DNA from: Spartobacteria bacterium LR76
GTDB lineage: Bacteria; Verrucomicrobiota; Verrucomicrobiia; Chthoniobacterales; Terrimicrobiaceae
NCBI GenBank assembly: GCA_003054655.1
Contig: QAYZ01000016.1
Coordinates: forward strand, 310,001-374,000
DNA length: 64,000 nt
Direction: 5' to 3'
Made by a program: the position numbers and the translations under genes. The notes beneath the pieces are model-generated. The model was not told where the DNA came from. It worked only from the letters and a program-made list of their open reading frames with translations, and searched no databases. Position 1 is the stretch's first letter, and every line of letters starts with the position of its first letter. Of this stretch, positions 53,046 to 60,940 are shown piece after piece.

Positions 53046-54022
53046 TATCTGATACGTCTTTCGCTCATCATTTGCAGTAGTCGCTGGTTAAATTCAACTG
53101 CACTGTTTTGACCCATGCTTTTTAGTTTCTGATCAAGCGCGGCAACCTCAACCAGCCTTCCGACGTCGCGCCCGGTGCGGACCGGGATGATAACGTGCGG
53201 GATCTTGATGCCAAGGATTTCATAATACTCACGATCAAGACCGATGCGATCAACATTTTCCAGTTCCGCCCATTCTTTCAGTGTGACTACGAAATCCAGT
53301 CGCTTTTCACTCCGGACGCTTCCGACACCGAAGATCGAGCTGAGGTTGATCACCCCGATGCCTCGAACCTCCATGTGGAAGCGGGTAAGATCCGCCGCCA
53401 TGCCGATGAGCTCGCGGCCCTCCACGGAGCGCACCTTGGTGATGTCGTCGCTCACGAGGCTGTAGCCGCGCTCGATCAGGGACAGTACGCATTCGCTTTT
53501 GCCAATGCCGCTGTCGCCGCGGATCAAAGTGCCGATGCCCTGGATGTCCACCATGCTGCCGTACTCACTGGCCGAGGGCGCGAAGTCAAACTCCAGCGCG
53601 ATCGTGGCGGCATTGATGAACTTCATGGTGATCATGTGCGTCCGAAACACCGGGGTCTCAAACTCGGCTGCCGTGTCGAGCAGGGCGTTGGGGATCGGAG
53701 CGTTTCGCGCAATGACCAGGCAGGGGATATTGCGGGAAAAGAGCTGCTTGAGACGATCCTGCATGGTCGTCGAGTTCAAGCTGCGCAGGTAGCTGAGCTC
53801 GGCTGCGCCGAGAACCTGGATGCGTTTGCCCGCGAAATAGTTGTAGAAGCCGCTGATGGCCAGCCCGGGCCGGTTGATGGTGGGCTCGCGGATCTTCCGG
53901 TTCAAGCCGCGCGACGCGCCCTCCAGTCGCAGACCAAGAGTCTCCGCGTGGTTGGCGTAGAAATGACCGACCGTGATGTGCGGAACCTGATGGGAGGTGG
54001 AGGCGACCGATTTGCGCGGCAT
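53045..54022 (-). CDS. hprK: HPr kinase/phosphorylase
   Basis: A bifunctional enzyme that phosphorylates HPr on the regulatory serine or removes that phosphate. It is 325 residues, usual length. The P-loop is GDSGIGKSE (169-177), and the family signature lies around RFHMEVRGIGVINLSSIFG (~214-232). The N-terminal domain includes LPVITV-like VPHITVGHFY and the segment SRNIPCLVIARN. It begins 9 bases after lptB ends and overlaps ptsH by one base. In Gram-negatives this enzyme links the energy state to PTS signalling; here it is embedded with lipopolysaccharide genes. Confidence 0.95.
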   Translation of the reverse strand: MPRKSVASTSHQVPHITVGHFYANHAETLGLRLEGASRGLNRKIREPTINRPGLAISGFYNYFAGKRIQVLGAAELSYLRSLNSTTMQDRLKQLFSRNIPCLVIARNAPIPNALLDTAAEFETPVFRTHMITMKFINAATIALEFDFAPSASEYGSMVDIQGIGTLIRGDSGIGKSECVLSLIERGYSLVSDDITKVRSVEGRELIGMAADLTRFHMEVRGIGVINLSSIFGVGSVRSEKRLDFVVTLKEWAELENVDRIGLDREYYEILGIKIPHVIIPVRTGRDVGRLVEVAALDQKLKSMGQNSAVEFNQRLLQMMSERRIR

Positions 54023-54031
54023 TTGGGGGAA

Positions 54032-54811
54032 TTACATGGTAAAGTTTTCGCCGAGGTACAGCTTGCGGCTGATCGGGTCGTTGAGGAGGAAGTCCTTCGT
54101 GCCCTGGCTCTCGACGCGGCCTTCAAAGATGAGATAGGCGCGATCCACGATGTTCAGCGTTTCGCGGACATTGTGGTCGGTGATGAGAATGGCCAGACCC
54201 TGTGTGCGGAGATCCTGGATGATCTGCTGCACGTCATACACAGCGATCGGATCGACGCCGCTGAAAGGTTCGTCGAGCATTAGCAGCGAAGGATTGGTCA
54301 CCAGCGAGCGGGCGATGGTAAGGCGGCGCTTTTCACCGCCGGAGAGGGTGAGGGCCACGTTCTTGGCCAGGTGCTCGATGCCAAACTTGGTGAGCAGTTC
54401 CTCGCAGCGTTCCTTGCGCTCCTTGCGGGTGGACTTGGTGGTCTCGAGGATGGCCATGATGTTTTCCTCGACCGTGAGCTTGCGGAAAATGGATTCCTCC
54501 TGCGGCAGATAACCCATGCCCTGGCGTGCGCGGCGAAACATCGCCATGCTCGTGACATCCTTGTCCTCAAACAAGACCCGCCCGCCATTGGGTCGCACGA
54601 GGCCGACGATCATGTAGAAAGTCGTCGTCTTGCCCGCGCCATTGGGGCCGAGGAGACCGACGATCTCGCCCCGGCGAACATTGATGTCCACCCCGTTGAC
54701 GACGGATCGACCGTTGTAGATTTTTACCAGTTTGTCGGTTTGCAGCAGCGGCTTGGAGGTGTTTCCGACCGGAGCTGTCTTGGGCTCGGGAGAGCTGGCG
54801 GCTGCGCTCAT
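54032..54811 (-). CDS. lptB: Lipopolysaccharide export ATPase LptB
   Basis: The cytoplasmic ATPase driving lipopolysaccharide from the inner membrane to the Lpt bridge. It is 259 residues. Walker A is GPNGAGKTTT (55-64), the signature LTLSGGEKRRLTIARSL and Walker B LLMLDEPFSGVDPIAV, a sequence characteristic of LptB; the H-loop is ITDHNVRET. The N-terminal ~22 residues are an Ala/Ser/Pro-rich extension. It overlaps the lptA stop by one base (TGATG). The membrane partners lptF and lptG are not in the window. Confidence 0.95.
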   Translation of the reverse strand: MSAAASSPEPKTAPVGNTSKPLLQTDKLVKIYNGRSVVNGVDINVRRGEIVGLLGPNGAGKTTTFYMIVGLVRPNGGRVLFEDKDVTSMAMFRRARQGMGYLPQEESIFRKLTVEENIMAILETTKSTRKERKERCEELLTKFGIEHLAKNVALTLSGGEKRRLTIARSLVTNPSLLMLDEPFSGVDPIAVYDVQQIIQDLRTQGLAILITDHNVRETLNIVDRAYLIFEGRVESQGTKDFLLNDPISRKLYLGENFTM

Positions 54812-55401
54812 CAGTACTTCTGCTCTGAGGTTTCGACGATGACGGTGGTGCTGCCTCCGATGGTCTTGGAGGTGCCCGATCGGTTGAGGATCATGATCGC
54901 ACCCTCTTCGGTAGCCTTCTGCATGTTGACGTCGTGTTGGATGGATGGCCAGATGGAAAGGGTCACGTCGCCGGATTTCGGCTCGTAGACAGCCTTGCCG
55001 GCACGGCCGGTAGCCTTGGAGGTTTTGCCGTTTTGGTCGGTGTTGTTCTGGACGATGATGACGTTGCCCATCGCCTCGGCGAGTTGCAGGCCCTTGCGGT
55101 CACTGCTGAGTGTAACCCGGAGCTTATCGCAGAAAAGGGTGAATTGGGGGTCCTGGACGACCACATTGCCCTCAAACTCCGCCGTGTTGGCGTTGTTATC
55201 GAATGTGGCCTGCTTCTTCGCGGTGATCTCGGTCTTCGCGTTCTTGGGGCGATCCTTCATGAGCGGGCTCATGCCGAAGGGATCTTTTTTGTCACTCTTC
55301 GCGGCATCGGGGTCCATCGAGGCTCCGGAGTTGGTCTGCGCCCAGGCTGGGGCAGACAGGAGAACGACGCAGAGAGAACAGAGGAAATGCTTGATTATCA
55401 T
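54811..55401 (-). CDS. lptA: LptA/OstA-like periplasmic lipopolysaccharide transport protein
   Basis: A 196-residue protein with a signal peptide (FLCSLCVVLLSAPAWA) and the beta-jellyroll typical of LptA: ITAKKQATFDNNANTAEFEG, NVVVQDPQFTLFCDKLRVTL and AMGNVIIVQNN. It should form the periplasmic bridge for lipopolysaccharide. The central part is followed by a variable tail ending in Thr/Val-rich strands. It lies between the lptC-like gene and lptB, both on the same strand, in the usual order. Confidence 0.82.
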   Translation of the reverse strand: MIIKHFLCSLCVVLLSAPAWAQTNSGASMDPDAAKSDKKDPFGMSPLMKDRPKNAKTEITAKKQATFDNNANTAEFEGNVVVQDPQFTLFCDKLRVTLSSDRKGLQLAEAMGNVIIVQNNTDQNGKTSKATGRAGKAVYEPKSGDVTLSIWPSIQHDVNMQKATEEGAIMILNRSGTSKTIGGSTTVIVETSEQKY

Positions 55402-55404
55402 GAA

Positions 55405-55926
55405 TTATTGAAAATTGTCGGCGCTGTAGATGATCATCTGAACGTTGCCGATCACCTTGGCAAAACGGGTTTTGGTTTCGAATTCCCCCTGATCGCCTCG
55501 AATTTCGAAATCTTCACGCCGAATGAGCACGCGATCATTACCGGTCAGCACTCGGTTTTCGAGATTAAAAACCGACTTGGGCAGCTCGATATAGAACTTC
55601 TTTCCATCGTCGGAATAGGCGTCGATTTTGAGATTTTCCATTTCGATGTGGGTGTCGTCGGTCTTCCGGGCCACATCGGCGTTCATGAGCATGATCAGTT
55701 GGCCATTCTCGCCGTAATGAGGAATCTGGATGCCCTTTACCGGGACATTTACCGGCATCGGAATATCAAAGTCCTTGGCGGCTCCGCTGTCGTCGCCACC
55801 TTTTTTCTTGGATTTTTCCTCCTTCCTGGCCTCGGGTTGAGGGGAGGGCTGGGGTTTCTGCTCCTGCGCTGCGAGCGGCGAAAGCGCGACAGACGAGGCG
55901 AGGAGGAGGCTAGCGAAGAATCTCAT
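55405..55926 (-). CDS. lptC: LptC-like periplasmic protein
   Basis: A 173-residue exported protein with a signal peptide (FFASLLLASSVALSPLAAQ), a Pro/Lys/Glu-rich linker (~22-50) and an OstA-like beta fold (LIMLMNADVARKTDDTHIEM, then NLENRVLTGNDRVLIRREDF, GEFETKTRFAKVIGNVQMI). Position between kdsA and lptA suggests LptC, but LptC usually keeps an uncleaved membrane anchor and has a weak sequence, so the name is an inference. It overlaps the kdsA 3' end by 17 bases, giving coupled translation. Confidence 0.65.
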   Translation of the reverse strand: MRFFASLLLASSVALSPLAAQEQKPQPSPQPEARKEEKSKKKGGDDSGAAKDFDIPMPVNVPVKGIQIPHYGENGQLIMLMNADVARKTDDTHIEMENLKIDAYSDDGKKFYIELPKSVFNLENRVLTGNDRVLIRREDFEIRGDQGEFETKTRFAKVIGNVQMIIYSADNFQ

Positions 55927-56731
55927 TGCGAATGCCTTTGAGTTGCCGGATCAGCTTGGGAAGCTGGCGGAGCGGGATTTGGTTGGGGCCATCGGAGAGC
56001 GCCTTGGCGGGATTTTCGTGGGTCTCAATAAAGATGCCATCGCACCCTGCGGCGACAGCCGCACGAGCGAGGACCGGGGCAAGCTCTCCGTCCCCGCCTG
56101 TACGGTCACCGGCACCGCCGGGACGCTGGACGGAGTGTGTGGCGTCGAAGACCACCTGGTAGTTGAGCTGTTGCATCCAGTAAATCGAGCGCATGTCCGC
56201 CACCAGGTTGTTGTACCCGAAAGTGGCTCCGCGTTCCGTGAAGAAAAATCCCGCAGATTTCGCGTTTTTCAATTTTTCCCCGATGTTTTTTACATCCCAT
56301 GGGGCAAGAAACTGACCTTTTTTGACATTTACGATGCGTCCGGATTGAGCCGCAGCCACGATCAGGTCTGTCTGGCGACACAGGAAGGCGGGGATTTGCA
56401 GGATATCGATGTACTGGGCGGCGATCTCGATGTCCTCGGGGGAGTGCACATCCGTGGTTACAGGTACTCCGAGATCGGCGCCGATCTCGGCCAGCAGCGC
56501 GCAGCCATCCTTGACGGTGGTGCCCCGGAAGGAACTGATCGAGGTGCGGTTGGCTTTGTCGTAAGAGGCCTTGAAAATGAACTGAACCCCCTCGGCCTGA
56601 CAGATGGCATGCAGCTTGCGGGCCATGCGGCGGGTGAATGCCGGCGTCTCAATCACGCACGGGCCCAGAATGAAAAGGAGCGATTTGCCGCCAATAGACT
56701 GGCGACCGATCTTCACTGCAGGTCGGGACAT
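55910..56731 (-). CDS. kdsA: 3-deoxy-8-phosphooctulonate synthase
   Basis: The enzyme condenses arabinose 5-phosphate and phosphoenolpyruvate to Kdo 8-phosphate for lipid A-core synthesis. It is 273 residues, normal length. Key blocks are ILGPCVIET, FKASYDKANRTSISSFRG, TDVHSPEDI, QIPAFLCRQTDLI and VVFDATHSVQRPGG. Cys25 in GPCVIE replaces the Asn of the E. coli type, indicating the metal-dependent class. It is the first gene of the operon running through lptC, lptA, lptB, hprK and ptsH. recQ ends 40 bases upstream on the same strand. Confidence 0.96.
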   Translation of the reverse strand: MSRPAVKIGRQSIGGKSLLFILGPCVIETPAFTRRMARKLHAICQAEGVQFIFKASYDKANRTSISSFRGTTVKDGCALLAEIGADLGVPVTTDVHSPEDIEIAAQYIDILQIPAFLCRQTDLIVAAAQSGRIVNVKKGQFLAPWDVKNIGEKLKNAKSAGFFFTERGATFGYNNLVADMRSIYWMQQLNYQVVFDATHSVQRPGGAGDRTGGDGELAPVLARAAVAAGCDGIFIETHENPAKALSDGPNQIPLRQLPKLIRQLKGIRNEILR

Positions 56732-56771
56732 CCGGGAAACCTAGCGAGGTTAACGATTTTCGCCAAGTCTC

Positions 56772-58598
56772 TTACGCGGGTTGCGCAAGTTTTGGGTAAA
56801 CCGAGAGGTGTTCGGAGATGGCGTCGCAGAAAATCTCGCCATACTCCCCCAGTTTTTTCTCTCCCACGCCGGGGATGAGCGCCATTTCGCGCTCAGTGGT
56901 CGGGTATTTTCGGGCCATTTCCCGCAGGGTGGCATCGCCAAAGATGATGTAGGCGGGCACCTGATGCTCATCGGCGAGTTTCTTGCGCACGGAGCGCAGG
57001 CGGGAAAAGAGGAGTTCGTCGCAGGAAATCTCGCCGGAGCGGCTGCGGGCGCGTTTTTTCGGAGAGGTGAGCGGCTTGGTTAGCGAGATGATGCGCCGGG
57101 ATTTCAGCGCATCCAAGCCGAGTTCGGTGATTTCCCACTGGGGATACTCCCCCGGGGTTTGCTGGACAAGACCGAGGCGCAACAATTCACGACCGATGGC
57201 GGCCCACTCGGCCCTGGGCAGGTCCTTGCCGATGCCGTACGTGCTGAGGGTATTGTGACCCCATCGGCGGATTTTCTCGGTTTCCGCCCCGGTGAGGACT
57301 TCGATGATGTGATTCATTCCGACGCCGAAGGGCGTGGCTTTGCGGATGCGGAGGATACAGGAAAGGAATTTTTGAGCCGGGATCGTGCCGTCGTAGGTCT
57401 CGCGGGGTTCCAGGCAGTTGTCGCATCCCTCGCAGTTTGTCTCCTCGACTTCCTCGCCGAAGTACCGCAGCAGGGAGCGGCGGCGGCAATTCGAGGTCTC
57501 GGCGTACTCAAGCATCTGGCGAAGCTGATCCCGGGCGATCTGCTTCTCCTTGGGATTCGTCATTTCATCGATGAAATGCATCTGCTTGGCGACATCTCCG
57601 GGGCTGAAGAGAAGCAGGCAATCCGAGGGCAGGCTGTCGCGTCCGGCGCGGCCGGTTTCCTGGTAGTAGCCCTCGACGTTCTTGGGCAGGTCGTAGTGCA
57701 GGACCCAGCGCACGTTGGGTTTGTTGATGCCCATGCCGAATGCGATGGTGGCGCAGATGATGCGCACTTCGTCGCGGAGGAAGAGCTCCTGGTTGAGGGC
57801 GCGCTCCTCGGCGGAGAGACCGGCGTGATACGGGCGGGCGGTCAGGCCTCGGTTGGAGAGAGCCTCCGCGACGCGCTCGGTCGTGGCGCGGGTGGCGCAG
57901 TAGACGATGCCGCTTTCCTCCCGGCGGCTGGAGACGAAGTCCGCGATCTGCTTCGCTGGCTGGTCCTTGGCGATGACGCGGTAGAGCAGGTTGGGCCGGT
58001 TGAAGCTGGCGACGAAGACATCGGGGTCGCGGAGTTTCAGATGCTTGATGATGTCATCGCGCACACGCTCCGTCGCCGTGGCGGTGAGGGCGGTGACCGG
58101 GATATCAGGCAGGAGCTCGCGGAGCTTGGAGATCTGGCGATACTCGGGGCGGAAGTCGTGACCCCATTCCGAGATGCAATGCGCCTCGTCGATCGCTAGG
58201 GCGGAGACATTCCAGGAAAGAAGGTTGTCCCTCCAGTTATCGAGCATCAGGCGCTCGGGGGCGACATAGAGCAGGCGATACTCGCCATTGTGCAGGCCGC
58301 GCAGGCGGTTCTTGGACTCGGCGGCACCGAGGGTGGAGTTCAGAAAGGTTGCTGACACGCCCGCCGCCTGGAGCTGGTCGACCTGATCCTTCATCAGCGC
58401 GATGAGCGGCGACACCACGACCGTCAGGCCCGGTCGAATGAGGGCGGGAAGCTGAAAACAGAGCGATTTGCCGCCGCCCGTCGGGAGCAGGGCAAAGACA
58501 TCTCTTCCAGCCAGCGAGGCCTCCATGATCTCACGCTGCAACGGTCGGAAGGTGGAGTAGCCGAACGTGCGATGGAGCGTATCTTCGAGGCTGGGCAT
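56772..58598 (-). CDS. recQ: ATP-dependent DNA helicase RecQ
   Basis: A 3'-5' helicase of recombination and repair, 608 residues. Walker A is LLPTGGGKSLCF (38-49), the DExH box AIDEAHCISEWGHDF, and helicase motifs IVYCATRATTERVAEAL and YQETGRAGRDSLPSDCLLLF. The RQC domain carries the zinc ligands (CRRRSLLRYFGEEV with CEGCDNC). A C-terminal HRDC domain (LFSRLRSVRKKLADEHQVPA) is present. ATG 58598 is set by the family start (SLEDTLHRTFGYSTFRPLQ); the open frame begins 27 codons earlier. Confidence 0.96.
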   Translation of the reverse strand: MPSLEDTLHRTFGYSTFRPLQREIMEASLAGRDVFALLPTGGGKSLCFQLPALIRPGLTVVVSPLIALMKDQVDQLQAAGVSATFLNSTLGAAESKNRLRGLHNGEYRLLYVAPERLMLDNWRDNLLSWNVSALAIDEAHCISEWGHDFRPEYRQISKLRELLPDIPVTALTATATERVRDDIIKHLKLRDPDVFVASFNRPNLLYRVIAKDQPAKQIADFVSSRREESGIVYCATRATTERVAEALSNRGLTARPYHAGLSAEERALNQELFLRDEVRIICATIAFGMGINKPNVRWVLHYDLPKNVEGYYQETGRAGRDSLPSDCLLLFSPGDVAKQMHFIDEMTNPKEKQIARDQLRQMLEYAETSNCRRRSLLRYFGEEVEETNCEGCDNCLEPRETYDGTIPAQKFLSCILRIRKATPFGVGMNHIIEVLTGAETEKIRRWGHNTLSTYGIGKDLPRAEWAAIGRELLRLGLVQQTPGEYPQWEITELGLDALKSRRIISLTKPLTSPKKRARSRSGEISCDELLFSRLRSVRKKLADEHQVPAYIIFGDATLREMARKYPTTEREMALIPGVGEKKLGEYGEIFCDAISEHLSVYPKLAQPA

Positions 58599-58697
58599 GG
58601 GCAGAAACGGGGAGCTTACTCCCGGTAGGAAAAAGGTCAAAACCCGCGCCAATCTTTCGAGGGAGAAATTTAATCGCAACAGGTTGGAAAACGAAAA

Positions 58698-58724
58698 AGC
58701 CCCGGGCCTTGCGGCACCGGGGCT
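58698..58724 (-). terminator. Intrinsic terminator downstream of the glutaredoxin gene
   Basis: AGCCCCGG (58698-58705) pairs with CCGGGGCT (58717-58724). Read on the minus strand the hairpin is followed by TTTTTCG, so it ends the rpsA-glutaredoxin transcript. Confidence 0.8.
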
Positions 58725-58751
58725 CTTAGCGGGAGGGAAATCCTCGCGTAC

Positions 58752-59087
58752 TTAAAACTTGAGTTTCACCATAGCCTCATGCTGCTCGTCTGTGCAAGCA
58801 GCATTTAGCGGAACGTCGGTGGTTTTATCCGACGTCCCGACGAGGCCTTTCTCGAGCAGGTATTGCTCAAGCTCCTCGCCGCTGATGTCTGCAAGCATCG
58901 TGTCATTCACGACGACGCAGGGCGACAGCGGCTGCCCGCTCAGTTGCTCCATCTCGAAGCGCAACTCCGGATTCTTGATGATGTCCTTCTCCGTGTAGGG
59001 GAGGTCATACTTCGAGAGAACGGCGCGAACGCCGTTGCTCCATCCGCAGAAGGTCTTGAGGTAAGCTGTGATGACGGGTTTTTCCAT
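58752..59087 (-). CDS. Glutaredoxin-like protein (monothiol CGWS)
   Basis: A 111-residue thioredoxin-fold protein. The active-site motif is CGWS at 14-17 (TFCGWSNGV), with only one redox cysteine in that motif. The cis-proline region is QLSGQPLSPCVVVNDTML and the end of the fold ISGEELEQYLLEKG. About 28 residues follow the glutaredoxin fold (VGTSDKTTDVPLNAACTDEQ) and include a further cysteine. It lies 36 bases after rpsA on the same strand, so it is probably cotranscribed. It may act in iron-sulfur or glutathione-linked redox control. Confidence 0.8.
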   Translation of the reverse strand: MEKPVITAYLKTFCGWSNGVRAVLSKYDLPYTEKDIIKNPELRFEMEQLSGQPLSPCVVVNDTMLADISGEELEQYLLEKGLVGTSDKTTDVPLNAACTDEQHEAMVKLKF

Positions 59088-59123
59088 GGCTTTAAGCTAC
59101 GCAGGTTTTGGACCAGGCAAGGG

Positions 59124-60818
59124 TTATTTCTTCTTCTTGCTTTCGCCGGGACGATATTCTTCCTCGGCGAACTCGAAGGCCTGAGCCAGGCCGACCATGT
59201 CCTCGCCCGGACGCAGCGTGTCGAGAGTCTCGGCTTCGCGGCGGAGGGCATCCTGGTCGTAGTTGGCGGCCTTGATGGAAAGACCGATGCGACGCTCGGC
59301 CTTGTCGACCTTGATGACGCGGGCTTCGACTTCCTGGCCGATCTTGAGGGCGTCCTTGACCTTGTCGACACGGTCCTCGCTGATCTGCGAGATGTGCACG
59401 AGGCCGTCGATGTCGTCCTGGAGCTGAACGAAAGCGCCGAAGTTCGTGATCTTGGTGACGGTCCCCTTGACGAGGTCGCCGATCTTGAACTTGCCGTCGA
59501 TTTCCTTCCAGGGATCGTTCTCGAGCTGCTTGATGCCGAGGCTGATGCGCTGGTTGACCTTGTCGATGTCGATGACCACCGCCTCGAGTTCGTCGCCCTT
59601 CTTGAGGACTTCGCTCGGGTGGTTGATCTTGCGGGTCCAGGAGAGGTCGGAGACGTGGATCATGCCGTCGATGCCTTCCTCGAGTTCGACGAATGCGCCG
59701 TAGGCGGTCATGTTGCGGACCTTGCCCTTGACCTGCTTGCCGATCATGTAGCGGACTTCGATTTCGTCCCAAGGATTCGGCTCGAGCTGGCGAACGCCGA
59801 GCGAGATCTTCTGCTCTTCCTTGTTAACGCCGAGGACGAGAGCCTCGATCTCCTGGCCGAGCGTGAGCACGTCGGAAGGACGGGCAATGCGCTTGGTCCA
59901 CGAGAGTTCGGAAACGTGGATGAGACCTTCGACGCCTTCCTCGATCTGGACGAAAGCACCGTAAGGCATGAGGCTCGTGACCTTGCCCTTGATCTTCTGG
60001 CCGACCGGGAAGCGCTCTTCGATGCGATCCCAGGGATTGGACTGCATCTGCTTGATGCCGAGCGAAACGCGCTCCTTGTCCTTGTTGATGTCGAGGATCT
60101 GCACGTCGACCTGCTGGCCGACCTTGAGGAGCTCGCCGGGGTGGGTGAGGCGGGCCCAGGACATGTCGGTGACGTGGAGGAGGCCGTCGATGCCGTCGAG
60201 GTCGATGAACGCACCGAAGTCGGTGATGTTCTTGACGACGCCCTGGACGCGATCGCCGACGTTTACGCTGCCGAGGAAGCGCTGGCGTTTCTCGGAGCGT
60301 TCCTGCTCGATGATCTCGCGGCGGCTGAGAACGACGTTCTTACGGTCTTCGTTGATCTTGACGATCTTGAAGTCGTAGGTGTTGGCGACGAACTGCTGGA
60401 GATCCTTCGGCGGGATGATGTCGATCTGGGAAGCGGGGAGGAAAGCCTCGACGCCGACATTGACGGTGAGACCGCCCTTGACCACGGCCTTGACCTTGCC
60501 CTTGATGAGGCCTTCGCCCTTGAACACGGAGACGATTTTCTCCCAGTTCTGGCGCGCGGCGGCCTTTTCCTTGGAGAGAACAACCATGCCCTCATCGTTT
60601 TCGAGGCGTTCGAGAAGAACCTCGATTTCGTCGCCTACCTCGACCTCCGACGGGTCGTCAAATTCGCTGGCGGGGATTACGCCCTCGCTCTTGTATCCGA
60701 TGTCTACGAGAAATTCCCGGGGACGGACTTCAAGAATGTGTCCTTTTACAATGCTACCCTCGCGGTAATTCTTTACGGAGTTAGCGATGAGTTGCTGGAG
60801 TTCTGCCATTATGGCCAT
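59124..60818 (-). CDS. rpsA: 30S ribosomal protein S1
   Basis: A 564-residue mRNA-binding ribosomal protein with six S1 repeats, the full complement. Repeat cores are seen in GSIVKGHILEVRPREFLVDI, GDRVQGVVKNITDFGAFIDL, GQKIKGKVTSLMPYGAFVQI, GKQVKGKVRNMTAYGAFVEL and GDLVKGTVTKITNFGAFVQL; the C-terminal tail is Lys-rich. Two in-frame ATGs (60818 and 60809) are both possible starts. As most genes here lack Shine-Dalgarno sequences, S1-mediated mRNA binding may matter. A small hairpin at 60874-60890 lies in the leader. Confidence 0.97.
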   Translation of the reverse strand: MAIMAELQQLIANSVKNYREGSIVKGHILEVRPREFLVDIGYKSEGVIPASEFDDPSEVEVGDEIEVLLERLENDEGMVVLSKEKAAARQNWEKIVSVFKGEGLIKGKVKAVVKGGLTVNVGVEAFLPASQIDIIPPKDLQQFVANTYDFKIVKINEDRKNVVLSRREIIEQERSEKRQRFLGSVNVGDRVQGVVKNITDFGAFIDLDGIDGLLHVTDMSWARLTHPGELLKVGQQVDVQILDINKDKERVSLGIKQMQSNPWDRIEERFPVGQKIKGKVTSLMPYGAFVQIEEGVEGLIHVSELSWTKRIARPSDVLTLGQEIEALVLGVNKEEQKISLGVRQLEPNPWDEIEVRYMIGKQVKGKVRNMTAYGAFVELEEGIDGMIHVSDLSWTRKINHPSEVLKKGDELEAVVIDIDKVNQRISLGIKQLENDPWKEIDGKFKIGDLVKGTVTKITNFGAFVQLQDDIDGLVHISQISEDRVDKVKDALKIGQEVEARVIKVDKAERRIGLSIKAANYDQDALRREAETLDTLRPGEDMVGLAQAFEFAEEEYRPGESKKKK

Positions 60819-60940
60819 ACTGTTGAGTTTGTTGATGTTATGCCGCTCGTGGTGGGCTGAGGCCCAATGACTTCCGGATTCCTCATCCGGTAGAAGCGGG
60901 TCGTGAAGAATACTCCCCCCTTAGGGAATGGCAATCTAAA

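Noticed and set aside
58863-60860. 665-residue plus-strand frame opposite rpsA
   Set aside because: Acidic repetitive sequence that mirrors the S1 repeats, with no family features.
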